From assembly GCF_030518795.1 (NCBI RefSeq), contig NZ_CP130427.1, positions 5,704,001 through 5,768,000 of the forward strand: a stretch of DNA of 64,000 nt, written 5' to 3'. The stretch comes from Micromonospora sp. NBRC 110009 (GTDB lineage: Bacteria > Actinomycetota > Actinomycetes > Mycobacteriales > Micromonosporaceae). Positions 19,234-29,056 of this stretch are shown here, piece by piece. Each line of letters begins with the position of its first letter. Position 1 is the first letter of the stretch. A program made the translations under genes and the position numbers. The notes under the pieces are model-generated. The model was not told the origin of the DNA. It saw only the letters and a list, made by a program, of their open reading frames with translations, and did no database searches.

Positions 19234-20054
19234 TGCTGCTCACCTGGCTCTACGTGCCCGGCGACCGGCCCGACCGGTTCGCCAAGGCGGTCGCCTCCGG
19301 CGCCGACGCGGTCATCCTCGACCTGGAGGACGCCGTCGTCGCCGGCCGCAAGGCGTACGCCCGCGACGCCGTCGCCGAGTTCCTCGCCGACCGGCAGCCG
19401 GTGCCCGTCCAGGTCCGGGTCAACGAGCTGACCGGCCCGGACGTCGACGCCGACCTGGCCGCCGTCGCCGGCGCGCCCGGGCTCGCCGGGCTGCGACTGC
19501 CCAAGGTGGAGTCCGCGGCGGACATCGCCGCCGTCGCCGCCCGGGTGGACACCCCGCTGCACCCGCTCATCGAGTCGGCCCTCGGCCTGGAGTTCGCGCA
19601 CGCCGTCGCGGACGCGCATCCGGCGGTGGCCTCGCTCGGGCTCGGCGAGGCCGACCTTCGCTCCGACCTGGGCGTCGCCGACGACGACGGGCTGCTCTGG
19701 GCGCGCGGCCGGATCGTGATCGCGGCCCGTGCGGCCGGGCTGCCGCCACCGGCCATGTCGGTGTACGCGAACGTCGCCGACCTCGACGGGCTGGCCGCCT
19801 CCTGCGCGACCGGCCGGCGGCTCGGCTTCCTCGGCCGCGCCGCCATCCACCCGCGCCAGCTGCCGGTGATCACCGAGGCGTTCCGGCCGGGCGACCGTGA
19901 GGTGGCCCGGGCGCGGGAACTGCTCGCCGCGGTCGCCGAGGCGCAGACCCGCGACTCCGGCACGGCGGTGCTGCCCGACGGCCGGTTCGCCGACCGGGCC
20001 ATGGTGGCGGCGGCCCGCCGGGTGGTCGACCTCGCCGCCCGTTACGCCGCCTGA
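19233..20054 (+). CDS. CitE-type CoA ester lyase (HpcH/HpaI aldolase superfamily)
   Basis: A 273-aa TIM-barrel lyase. Motifs: LYVPGDRPDRFAKAVASGAD, VILDLEDAVV (Mg- and substrate-binding), LPKVES, SLGLGEADLRSDLG, and GFLGRAAIHPRQLPVI near the end. Relatives cleave malyl-CoA, citramalyl-CoA or similar 3-hydroxyacyl-CoA esters to acetyl-CoA plus glyoxylate or pyruvate. Coupled by TGATG to the CoA transferase, it would split the acid that enzyme activates. No hydratase is encoded between them, so the acid should already carry the hydroxyl group. It is the last gene of the LacI operon. Confidence 0.9.
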   Translation: MLLTWLYVPGDRPDRFAKAVASGADAVILDLEDAVVAGRKAYARDAVAEFLADRQPVPVQVRVNELTGPDVDADLAAVAGAPGLAGLRLPKVESAADIAAVAARVDTPLHPLIESALGLEFAHAVADAHPAVASLGLGEADLRSDLGVADDDGLLWARGRIVIAARAAGLPPPAMSVYANVADLDGLAASCATGRRLGFLGRAAIHPRQLPVITEAFRPGDREVARARELLAAVAEAQTRDSGTAVLPDGRFADRAMVAAARRVVDLAARYAA

Positions 20055-20128
20055 CCGGCCCGCCGCCACCGGACGCGGTGCGCCGGTCGCTCGGCCCGCG
20101 CCGGACCTGGTCCGCGGCGGCCGACCGG

Positions 20129-20302
20129 TCAGCCGCCGGCCGGGTCGCGGCGCGGGTGGGTCAGCGCCTCGGCGATGCCCTCGATGGTCTGGGCCAGGTA
20201 GTCGAAGTCGGGCACGGCGACCCGCTCCGCGCGTTCGTGCAGGTTCGCCGGGGTCACCGTGTCGTCGATCCGGGCGACCTCGTGCCGTCCGTCGCGTTCC
20301 AT
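20129..20302 (-). CDS. 57-aa hypothetical protein under a MarR-type operator
   Basis: A small acidic, soluble protein beginning MERDGRHEVARIDDTVTPAN. GGGAGG five bases upstream of the ATG at 20302 is an excellent ribosome site, which is why I accept so short a gene. No signal, membrane segment or cysteine is visible and I recognise no domain. It lies directly downstream of the MarR gene on the same strand, with a 15-bp palindrome between them that looks like that regulator's target. It may be a small effector or stress protein controlled by MarR. Confidence 0.6.
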   Translation of the reverse strand: MERDGRHEVARIDDTVTPANLHERAERVAVPDFDYLAQTIEGIAEALTHPRRDPAGG

Positions 20303-20372
20303 GACTGCCTCCCTGATGGCGAGGCGGCGCTGCCCGGCAGCGCCGTCAGACGGTTCCGAGCACAGGCCAATC

Positions 20373-20387
20373 ATTGCACTATGCAAT
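20373..20387. promoter_or_regulatory. MarR-type operator
   Basis: ATTGCA (20373-20378) and TGCAAT (20382-20387) form an inverted repeat with a 3-bp spacer, the size and TTGC-n-GCAA character typical of MarR-family operators. It lies 71 bp upstream of the 57-aa gene and 23 bp beyond the MarR stop codon. Confidence 0.65.
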
Positions 20388-20409
20388 CGTGCCGGCCAGG
20401 GCTATCGCG

Positions 20410-20925
20410 TCAGGCGTCGGCGGTCGCCTCCGCGTCCCGCGCGGTGAAGCCGAGCCACCACTCCTGCTCGGGCACCTCGCCCGCGGCGGCGGCGAAGGCG
20501 GCCAGCGCCTCGGTCACCTCCGGCTGCCAGTAGCCGGCCGTGGCCGCCACGATCCGGGACAGCTCCTCCCGGCGGCGCCGGATCACCTCCGCCACCAGGC
20601 GCTGCCCGGCCGGGGTGAGGCGCAGCCGGACCACCCGCCGGTCGGCGGTGGACCGGGTGCGGCGGATCAGGCCCTTGCGGATGAGCCGGTCGCACATCCG
20701 GGTCCCGGTCGACGGGGCGACCTGCAACTCCGCCGAGATGTCCGCCGCGCGCTGCGGGCCCCGCGTCGCCAGCACGACCAGCGCCCGGAACTGCGGCAGG
20801 GTCACCTCGGCGTCGAGGTCGGCCAGCGACCGGGCGGCCAGCCCGACGAAGGCCCGGCTGGCGGCCATCAGCGCCTCGACGGCGCGGTCGGGATCCGCGG
20901 CGGGTGGTGGCATGCCGACCATCAT
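20410..20925 (-). CDS. MarR-family transcriptional regulator
   Basis: A 171-aa winged-helix regulator. The winged helix spans roughly 45-115: LPQFRALVVLATRGPQRAAD, then VAPSTGTRMCDRLIRKGLIR (recognition helix) and the wing RSTADRRVVRLRLT. The helices around it form the dimer interface. The start is unsettled, because ATG codons at 20925, 20922 and 20913 are in frame and none has a clear ribosome site. Such proteins respond to phenolic compounds or oxidants and usually repress a neighbour; the palindrome at 20373-20387 points to the 57-aa gene. Confidence 0.88.
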   Translation of the reverse strand: MMVGMPPPAADPDRAVEALMAASRAFVGLAARSLADLDAEVTLPQFRALVVLATRGPQRAADISAELQVAPSTGTRMCDRLIRKGLIRRTRSTADRRVVRLRLTPAGQRLVAEVIRRRREELSRIVAATAGYWQPEVTEALAAFAAAAGEVPEQEWWLGFTARDAEATADA

Positions 20926-21062
20926 CGCAGCCGATCCGGCTCCGTCCGGTGGCCGGTCGGGACCGGCGGGGCGGCGCGGGGTCGAGGCGTGCAGGCGTGA
21001 AACGCGGCGGAACGGGTAGGCGCGGCGCCGGGAGGCGGGCGCCTCCGGGATCGAGGGGGGCC

Positions 21063-21923
21063 ATGGGAGTCGCCGTTGCCATCGTGCTGGTCATCGTCGT
21101 CGTGCTCGTGGTGCTCGTGCTGTCGCTGAGTGTCCGGCTCGTGCAGCAGTATCAGCGGGGCGTGGTGTTCCGATTCGGCCGGGTGATGGACCGCATCCGG
21201 CAGCCCGGCTTCCACCTGATCATCCCGGTCGCCGACCGGATGGTGCGGGTCAGCATGCAGACCACCGTGATCGGGGTGCCCGCGCAGGGCGTGATCACCC
21301 GGGACAACGTCACGCTCACCGTCGACGCGGTCGTCTACTACCGCGTGGTCGACCCGGTGAAGGCGCTGGTCAACGTCCGCGACTACCCGTCGGCCGTGCT
21401 CCAGGTGGCGCAGACCGCGCTGCGCTCGGTGATCGGCAAGGCCGACCTCGACACCCTGCTGCGGGACCGGGACCGGATCAACGCCGAGCTGAAGGCCGTC
21501 ATCGACGCGCCGACCGAGAAGCCGTGGGGCCTGCTCATCGAGCGGGTCGAGGTGAAGGACGTGTCGCTGCCCGAGGGGATGAAGCGGTCGATGTCCCGCC
21601 AGGCCGAGGCGGAGCGGGAACGCCGGGCCCGGGTGATCGCGGCGGACGGCGAGTTCCAGGCGTCCCGCCGGCTCGCCGACGCCTCACGGGCGATGGCGAA
21701 CACGCCGGGCGCGTACCAGTTGCGGCTGCTGCAGACGGTGGTGGACGTCGCCGCGGAGAAGAACAGCACGCTGGTCATGCCGTTCCCGGTGGAGCTGCTG
21801 AAGTTCTTCAACGCGTTCGCCGAGGGCGCCCGTGCGCCGGCGGCGCAGACCCCGACGCTCGGTCCGACCACCGAGAGCGTGGCCGCGGCCGCCGAGGGGG
21901 ACGGGCACCGACGCGAGGGCTGA
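21063..21923 (+). CDS. slipin/SPFH-domain membrane protein
   Basis: A 286-aa stomatin/prohibitin-type protein. A single N-terminal helix (VAIVLVIVVVLVVLVLSLSV) is followed by the SPFH domain: VQQYQRGVVFRFGRVMDRIR, VPAQGVITRDNVTLTVDAVV, YYRVVDPVKALVNV. A charged coiled-coil follows (RQAEAERERRARVIAADGEF), then a disordered tail. These proteins oligomerise into membrane microdomains and can scaffold proteases. No NfeD partner gene is adjacent. GAGGGGGG lies just before the ATG. A weak sigma-B-like element (GCGT-N15-GGGTAG, 20995-21019) lies upstream. Confidence 0.9.
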   Translation: MGVAVAIVLVIVVVLVVLVLSLSVRLVQQYQRGVVFRFGRVMDRIRQPGFHLIIPVADRMVRVSMQTTVIGVPAQGVITRDNVTLTVDAVVYYRVVDPVKALVNVRDYPSAVLQVAQTALRSVIGKADLDTLLRDRDRINAELKAVIDAPTEKPWGLLIERVEVKDVSLPEGMKRSMSRQAEAERERRARVIAADGEFQASRRLADASRAMANTPGAYQLRLLQTVVDVAAEKNSTLVMPFPVELLKFFNAFAEGARAPAAQTPTLGPTTESVAAAAEGDGHRREG

Positions 21924-21938
21924 CCCGGCCGCCGCCGG

Positions 21939-23546
<1,608 letters not shown>

Positions 23547-23592
23547 GGCAGCACAGTAACGGAGGGCCGGGAATGTCGCGCGAGAGCGATGC

Positions 23593-24450
23593 TCAGTCGA
23601 GCAGGCCGCCGGTGGGCAGCGGCAGCCCCGGCAGCAGTGGCGACAGGGACGGCAGCGGCAGGTCGGGCAGGGGCAGCAGCGGACTGGCCGCGCCGCTCGG
23701 GGAGGTGCGCGGCGCGCCGCCGGCACCGGACCGGGACGGCTGCGGTGCGGGGGCCCGGCTGCCGCCGGAGGGACGCGCGGCGGGCGTGGTGGGTCGGGGG
23801 GCGGGCGTGGCGGCGGCCGGCGGGGTGGCCGGCGGCGGCTCCTGCGCCGCGGCGAGGTCCCGGGCGAGCGCGTCGAGCTCGGCACGCAGCCGGTCGGCCG
23901 TGGCCGGGTCGGTGACGTCGGCGAGCTCGTGGCGGGCTCGGTCGACGAGTTGTCGGGCCGCGTCCCGGTCTCCGGCGGCCAGCGCGGCGCGGGCCTGGGC
24001 GATCAACTCCTCGACGTCGCGCACCTCGGCCTGCTGCGGGTACAGGACCCGGGTCAGCGACCACAGTGGGCTGCCCGGCCCGGCGTTGCGGCTGCCGACG
24101 CCGAGCCCGGCCACCAGGGCGAGCAGGGCCACGGCGGCCGCTGCGAGGCGTACCGCCCAGGGCCGGTGCCGGCGGGCCGGCAGCGGCGTCGGGGCCGCCG
24201 CCGTCCGGGTCTGCGGGGTGGTCAGCGGCAGCGGGACGGGCGTCGTGGGCTCGCCGTCCGGTGCGGCCGGCCGGAGCGCCGGGGCGGGGGCGCCGTCGGC
24301 GACGTCGGCCTGCCAGGCGGCGAGCATCGCGGCCAGGTCGTCGCCGGGCGGGGCCGGCTCACTGCGCCCGAGGGCGTCGAGCAGCAGGTCGTCGCGGGCG
24401 AGGAGCTCCAGATCCATCGCCTCGTCACCGCCTCCCGTGCGCTCGTTCAT
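23593..24450 (-). CDS. rsdA: RsdA-like anti-sigma factor
   Basis: A 285-aa membrane protein encoded just after, and overlapping by four bases, the sigma factor gene. The N-terminal ~45 residues (DLELLARDDLLLDALGRSEP) match the sigma-binding region of RsdA-type anti-sigma-D factors. A proline-rich linker, one transmembrane helix (VRLAAAAVALLALVAGLGVG), a helical charged stretch (about 135-205) and a long Pro/Ser/Ala tail follow. It should hold ShbA at the membrane until degraded. Function is inferred from position, topology and the N-terminal motif. Confidence 0.82.
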   Translation of the reverse strand: MNERTGGGDEAMDLELLARDDLLLDALGRSEPAPPGDDLAAMLAAWQADVADGAPAPALRPAAPDGEPTTPVPLPLTTPQTRTAAAPTPLPARRHRPWAVRLAAAAVALLALVAGLGVGSRNAGPGSPLWSLTRVLYPQQAEVRDVEELIAQARAALAAGDRDAARQLVDRARHELADVTDPATADRLRAELDALARDLAAAQEPPPATPPAAATPAPRPTTPAARPSGGSRAPAPQPSRSGAGGAPRTSPSGAASPLLPLPDLPLPSLSPLLPGLPLPTGGLLD

Positions 24451-25025
24451 GCCGCCACCTCGTCAAGCGACCCCTCGGCAAGGGTACGGAGCCGGGCCAG
24501 TGCCCTCGACTGGGCCATTCGCACGGCGGCCGCCGTCATTCCGACGATCGTGCCCACCTCGTCGGCGGAGAGGCCCACCGCGACGCGCAGCAGGATGATC
24601 TCCCGCTGGACGTCGGGCAGGCGGTCCAGCAGCGCGGACAGGCGCCGCGCCAGGTCGCTCGAGACGGCCTGCTGCTCCGGCCCGGGCGCGGCGTCGGGCT
24701 GTTCCAGCGGCGCGTCGGTGGGGGTGACCGCGGCGTCCCGGACGGCGGCCCGCTGCGCGTCGGCGACCTTGTGGGCCGCGATGCCGTAGACGAAGGCGGC
24801 GAACGGCGCACCCTGCTCCCGATACCGGGGCAGCGCGCGCAGCACCGCCACGCACACCTCCTGGGCGACGTCGTCGGCGGTGGTGTACGCCCCGCCGACG
24901 CGGCCCAGCCGGGCCCGGCAGTAGCGCACCAACCCCGGCCGCACGTCGGTGAGCAGCGCCTCGATCGCCGCCGGGTCGCCCGCGGCGGCCCGGCGGACAA
25001 GCTCTGACTCGATCGCTGTCGTCAT
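24447..25025 (-). CDS. shbA: RNA polymerase sigma factor ShbA/SigD
   Basis: A 192-aa group IV (ECF) sigma factor. Region 2 includes YTTADDVAQEVCVAVLRALP (-10 recognition and core binding). Region 4 includes LLDRLPDVQREIILLRVAVG, LSADEVGTIVGMTAAAVRMA and QSRALARLR (-35 helix-turn-helix). The partner anti-sigma RsdA overlaps its 3' end. In Streptomyces griseus, ShbA drives transcription of the principal sigma gene hrdB; in mycobacteria the homologue is SigD. I infer the same type of role here. It is divergent from the mce operon. Confidence 0.87.
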   Translation of the reverse strand: MTTAIESELVRRAAAGDPAAIEALLTDVRPGLVRYCRARLGRVGGAYTTADDVAQEVCVAVLRALPRYREQGAPFAAFVYGIAAHKVADAQRAAVRDAAVTPTDAPLEQPDAAPGPEQQAVSSDLARRLSALLDRLPDVQREIILLRVAVGLSADEVGTIVGMTAAAVRMAQSRALARLRTLAEGSLDEVAA

Positions 25026-25119
25026 GACGTTCGCGAGACACCCTCATTGCCGGCCGGTTTCCGGCACGCTATCCGGACCCGGCCGGTTTTGCCTAGCTCG
25101 CCGACCGTCCGTGGCAGGT

Positions 25120-25142
25120 GACGCAAAGTAGTTTGTTGCGTC
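25120..25142. promoter_or_regulatory. inverted repeat in the shbA-mce divergent region
   Basis: GACGCAA (25120-25126) and TTGCGTC (25136-25142) are exact inverted copies around a 9-bp AT-richer spacer. The repeat lies 46 bp upstream of the first mce gene, where a TetR- or GntR-type regulator of lipid import could bind. No such regulator is encoded beside it. Confidence 0.45.
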
Positions 25143-25187
25143 CGGCCGACCCCGCCCGATGTCCCAGGTGAGACGAAGGGAGGGGCG

Positions 25188-26201
25188 ATGGGCGTCGAGG
25201 TGGCGGTCCACGGACTCACCAAGTCCTTCGGTGGGCACCCCGTGTGGTCGGACATCACCCTGACCCTGCCCGCCGGCGAGATCTCCGTCCTGTTGGGACC
25301 CTCCGGCACCGGCAAGTCGGTGTTCCTCAAGACGCTGGTCGGGCTGCTGCGGCCCGACCGGGGCTCCATCGTCATCGAGGGCCGGGACCTGCCCCGGCTC
25401 TCCGAACGCGACCTGTACGAGGTGCGCAAGCTGTTCGGCGTGCTGTTCCAGGACGGCGCGCTGTTCGGCTCGATGAACATCTACGACAACGTGGCGTTCC
25501 CGCTGCGCGAACACACCCGCAAGTCCGAGTCGCAGATCCGGGCCGTGGTCAACGAGAAGCTGGACATGGTGGGCCTGGTCGGGGCGGAGCGGAAGCTGCC
25601 CGGCGAGATCTCCGGCGGCATGCGCAAGCGGGCCGGCCTGGCCCGCGCGCTCGTCCTCGACCCGCAGATCATCCTCTTCGACGAGCCGGACTCCGGGCTG
25701 GACCCGGTCCGCACCGCCTACCTCAACCAGCTCATCATCGACCTCAACCAGCGCACCGAGGCGACCTTCCTGATCGTCACCCACGACATCAACACCGCCC
25801 GGACCGTCCCGGACAACATCGGCCTGATCTACCACGGTCACCTGGCCATGTTCGGGCCCCGGGAGATGCTGCTGTCCAGCACCGAGCCGGTGGTGCGGCA
25901 GTTCCTCAACGCGCAGCGGATCGGCCCGATCGGGATGGCCGAGGAGAAGGACGCCGACGAACTGGCCGCCGAGGCGGAGTCCGGGGCGGAGCTGCCGCCG
26001 CTGCCGCCCATCCCGCTGCAACTGCCCCCCTCCGACGGGCTGCCCCGCCGGGCCGAGCGCCCACCCGGGCAGTGGTGCCGGGAGCACGGCGTCACGCCGC
26101 CGCCCGGCTCGTTCGCCGGCCGGGGGGACGAGGAACGACCCACCATCGACCTGGGCCCGCACCTCGCCGCGGACGGCCGCCAGCGGGAGGTGACCGGATG
26201 A
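25188..26201 (+). CDS. mceG: Mce ATPase (MceG/Mkl, MlaF-like)
   Basis: A 337-aa ABC ATPase driving the Mce lipid importer. Walker A GPSGTGKS is at 37-44, a Q-loop in FGVLFQDGALF, the signature ISGGMRKRAGLARAL, Walker B IILFDEPDSGLDP, and the switch His in VTHD. The EISGGM form is typical of MlaF/Mkl rather than sugar ATPases. The C-terminal ~85 residues form a charged, proline-rich tail (AEEKDADELAAEAESGAEL) like the extension that contacts YrbE in mycobacterial MceG. It is the first gene of an operon in which nearly every stop overlaps the next start. Confidence 0.92.
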   Translation: MGVEVAVHGLTKSFGGHPVWSDITLTLPAGEISVLLGPSGTGKSVFLKTLVGLLRPDRGSIVIEGRDLPRLSERDLYEVRKLFGVLFQDGALFGSMNIYDNVAFPLREHTRKSESQIRAVVNEKLDMVGLVGAERKLPGEISGGMRKRAGLARALVLDPQIILFDEPDSGLDPVRTAYLNQLIIDLNQRTEATFLIVTHDINTARTVPDNIGLIYHGHLAMFGPREMLLSSTEPVVRQFLNAQRIGPIGMAEEKDADELAAEAESGAELPPLPPIPLQLPPSDGLPRRAERPPGQWCREHGVTPPPGSFAGRGDEERPTIDLGPHLAADGRQREVTG

Positions 26202-26968
26202 GCGCCCCGACCACCGCGGTCCGCAACACCGGCGAGTTCTTCGCGTTCTGCCTGGACACCCTGCGCGGCCTGGGCCGGCGGCCGGTGCAGGTCCGCGAGT
26301 TCGTGCAGCAGGCCTGGTTCATCAGCTCGGTGTCGATCCTGCCCGCCGCGCTGGTGTCCATCCCGTTCGGCGCGGTCATCGCCCTCCAGCTCGGCTCGCT
26401 GGTCCGCCAGCTCGGCGCGCAGTCGTTCACCGGCGCCGCGTCGGTGCTCGCCGTGGTCCGCGAGGCCGGTCCGATCGTCACCGCGCTCATCATCGCCGGC
26501 GCCGGCGGCTCGGCGATCTGCGCCGACCTGGGCTCCCGCAAGATCCGCGAGGAGCTGGACGCCATGCAGGTCCTCGGCATCGACCCGATCCACCGTTTGG
26601 TGGTGCCCCGGGTGCTCGCCTCGATGCTGGTCGCCGTCCTGCTCAACGGGCTGGTCAGCGTCGTCGGGGTGACCGGCGGCTACACCTTCAACGTGGTGCT
26701 GCAGGGCGGCACGCCCGGGGCGTACGTGGCCAGCTTCCAGGCCCTCGGGCAACTACCCGACCTGCTGGTGGGCGAGGTGAAGGCGCTGCTGTTCGGCGCG
26801 GCCGCCGCGCTGGTCGCCTGCTACAAGGGGATGACCGCCAAGGGCGGACCGAAGGGCGTCGGTGACGCCGTCAACCAGAGCGTCGTCATCACCTTCATGC
26901 TGCTGTTCGCGCTGAACTTCCTCGTCACGGCCGTGTACTTCCAGGTCGTACCGCAGAAGGGAAGCTGA
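26198..26968 (+). CDS. yrbEA: YrbEA/MlaE-type permease of the Mce system
   Basis: A 256-aa permease in the inner membrane, first of two. About five to six helices. It carries the conserved MlaE region TGAASVLAVVREAGPIVTAL followed by GAGGSAICADLGSRKIREELD and MQVLGIDPIHRLVVPRVLAS. This cytoplasmic helix couples to the ATPase. ATGA overlap with mceG and a one-base gap to the second permease imply fixed stoichiometry. Confidence 0.93.
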   Translation: MSAPTTAVRNTGEFFAFCLDTLRGLGRRPVQVREFVQQAWFISSVSILPAALVSIPFGAVIALQLGSLVRQLGAQSFTGAASVLAVVREAGPIVTALIIAGAGGSAICADLGSRKIREELDAMQVLGIDPIHRLVVPRVLASMLVAVLLNGLVSVVGVTGGYTFNVVLQGGTPGAYVASFQALGQLPDLLVGEVKALLFGAAAALVACYKGMTAKGGPKGVGDAVNQSVVITFMLLFALNFLVTAVYFQVVPQKGS

Positions 26969-26969
26969 C

Positions 26970-27773
26970 ATGACCCCGCTGCGCTACCTCGACGACCTCG
27001 GCGGCCAGCTCGCCTTCCACCTGCGCGCCCTGGCCTGGGCGCCGCGTACCCTGCGCCGCTACAAGCGCGAGGTGATCCGGCTGCTGGCCGAGGTCAGCTT
27101 CGGCACCGGCGCGCTGGCCGTGCTCGGCGGCACCGTCGGCGTCATCTGCTTCCTCACCTTCTTCACCGGCACCGAGGTCGGGCTCCAGGGCTACCAGGCC
27201 CTCGACCAGATCGGCAGCAGCGCCTTCACCGGCTTCGTCTCGGCGTACTTCAACACCCGCGAGATCTCGCCCCTGGTCGCCGCGCTGGCCCTGTCCGCGA
27301 CCGTCGGCTGCGGCTTCACCGCCCAGCTCGGCGCCATGCGGATCTCCGAGGAGGTCGACGCGCTGGAGGTGATGGGCGTGCCCTCCCTGCCGTTCCTGGT
27401 CACCACCCGGATGATCGCCGGCTTCATCGCCGTCGTCCCGCTGTACGTGATCGGGCTGCTCGCCAGCTACCTGGCCACCCGCACCATCGCGGTCGGCTAC
27501 TTCGGACAGTCCGCCGGCACCTACGACTACTACTTCCACCTCTTCCTGCCGCCCGGGGACGTGCTCTGGTCCTTCGGCAAGGTGCTGGTGTTCAGCGTGA
27601 TCGTGGTGCTGGTGCACTGCTGGTACGGCTACACCGCCCAGGGCGGACCGGCCGCCGTCGGCGTCGCCGTCGGGCGGGCCGTGCGGACCGCCATCGTCGC
27701 GGTCAACGTCGTCGACTTCTTCCTCTCCCTGGCCATCTGGGGCGCCACCACCACCGTCCGGATCGCGGGGTGA
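26970..27773 (+). CDS. yrbEB: YrbEB/MlaE-type permease of the Mce system
   Basis: A 267-aa partner permease. It has a longer cytoplasmic N-terminus (LRALAWAPRTLRRYKREVIR), the helix FGTGALAVLGGTVGVICFLT, and the MlaE signature SATVGCGFTAQLGAMRISEE with VDALEVMGVPSLPFLVTTR. It probably forms the heterodimeric channel with YrbEA beneath the MceA-F needle. It ends in a GTGA overlap with the first mce gene. Confidence 0.93.
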   Translation: MTPLRYLDDLGGQLAFHLRALAWAPRTLRRYKREVIRLLAEVSFGTGALAVLGGTVGVICFLTFFTGTEVGLQGYQALDQIGSSAFTGFVSAYFNTREISPLVAALALSATVGCGFTAQLGAMRISEEVDALEVMGVPSLPFLVTTRMIAGFIAVVPLYVIGLLASYLATRTIAVGYFGQSAGTYDYYFHLFLPPGDVLWSFGKVLVFSVIVVLVHCWYGYTAQGGPAAVGVAVGRAVRTAIVAVNVVDFFLSLAIWGATTTVRIAG

Positions 27774-27775
27774 CC

Positions 27776-29056
27776 ATGCGACACCGTCTTCTCGGCATCG
27801 TCTTCATCGCCCTGCTGACCGCGGCGCTGACCGCCTCCGTGCTGCAGTACCGCAAGGCGTTCACCCCGGTCGACCGGGTCACCCTCCAGGCCGACCGGGC
27901 CGGCCTGCAACTCCTCGAAGGCGCCGACGTCAAGGTTCGCGGCGTCGTGGTCGGCGACGTCCGCTCGATCCGCAGCGACGGCGACGGGGCGGTCATCGGG
28001 CTCGCCCTCGACCCCGCCACCACCGGCCGGATCCCCGCCGACGTGACCGCCCGGCTGCTGCCGAAGACCCTCTTCGGCGAGCGGTACGTGGAACTCGTCC
28101 CGCCGACGGGCGGCACCGCCGACCCGATCCGCGACGGCGCGGTCATCACCCAGGACCGCAGCCGCACCGCGGTCGAGCTGGAGCGGGTGCTCGACCAGGC
28201 GCTGCCGCTGCTGCAGGCCATCCGCCCGGACCAGCTCGCCGCCACCCTCGGCGCGATCGCCACCGCGCTGGACGGGCGCGGCGACCAGCTCGGCGCCAAC
28301 CTCACCCGGCTCGACGCGTACCTGCGGCAGCTCAACCCGCAACTGCCGACCATCACCGAGGACCTGCGCCAGCTCACCGCCGTGCTGGACAGCTACGACG
28401 CCGCGCTGCCCGACCTGCTCGCGTTGCTGCGTGACGTCACCGTCACCGCCGGCACGGTCAGCGACCAGCGCAGCCAGCTCGCCGCGTTCCTCGCCGACAC
28501 CACCGACACCGCCGACACCACCCGCGGCTTCCTCGACCGGCACGGCGACCAGCTCATCCGGCTCGGCGACGTCAGCCGCCCGGTGCTGGAACTGCTCGCC
28601 ACCTACGCCCCCGAGTACCCGTGCCTGGTGCACGGGCTGGTCGCCCTGCAACCGCGGGTGGAGGAGGTCTTCGCCGGCGGTCGGATGCACATCACCCTGG
28701 AGGTGACCCGCGACGGCGGCCCGTACGAGCGGGGCCGCGACGAGCCCGTCTACGCCGCCGACGACGGCCCGAACTGCCGGCACCTGCCGAACCCGCCGCT
28801 GCCCGCCCCGGAGGTGCCGGTCGCCGACGGCTACGACTACGGCGGCACCCGTACCCGACCACTCCTGCCGGTCGGCCTGCCGGCCGGCCCGGCGGCGCCC
28901 GGCACCGCCATGGGCCAGGCCGGCACCGGCGAGGAGCAGGCCCTGGTCAAGCCCCTCGTCGGTGGACTCACCGGCACACCCCCGGTCGAGGTGCCCGACA
29001 TCGCGGTGCTGCTCTGGGGCCCGCTGCTGCGCGGTGCGGTGGTGAACGCCCGATGA
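27776..29056 (+). CDS. mceA: Mce family substrate-binding protein (MceA)
   Basis: A 426-aa protein with one N-terminal membrane anchor (LLGIVFIALLTAALTASVLQ), then the MCE/MlaD beta-barrel domain (VTLQADRAGLQLLEGADVKV; FGERYVELVPP), then a long helical coiled-coil region to about 290 and a Pro/Gly-rich tail. Six such proteins (A-F) are expected to assemble as a hexameric tunnel that carries hydrophobic substrates through the envelope. ATG 27776 is preferred; GTG 27770 in the overlapping GTGACCATG is also possible. Confidence 0.9.
   Translation: MRHRLLGIVFIALLTAALTASVLQYRKAFTPVDRVTLQADRAGLQLLEGADVKVRGVVVGDVRSIRSDGDGAVIGLALDPATTGRIPADVTARLLPKTLFGERYVELVPPTGGTADPIRDGAVITQDRSRTAVELERVLDQALPLLQAIRPDQLAATLGAIATALDGRGDQLGANLTRLDAYLRQLNPQLPTITEDLRQLTAVLDSYDAALPDLLALLRDVTVTAGTVSDQRSQLAAFLADTTDTADTTRGFLDRHGDQLIRLGDVSRPVLELLATYAPEYPCLVHGLVALQPRVEEVFAGGRMHITLEVTRDGGPYERGRDEPVYAADDGPNCRHLPNPPLPAPEVPVADGYDYGGTRTRPLLPVGLPAGPAAPGTAMGQAGTGEEQALVKPLVGGLTGTPPVEVPDIAVLLWGPLLRGAVVNAR

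Noticed and set aside
20095-20165. GC-rich dyads between the CoA lyase gene and the 57-aa gene as a terminator
   Set aside because: Several overlapping GGC/GCC dyads exist with only 5-6 paired bases each. Such short stems are common by chance at this base composition.
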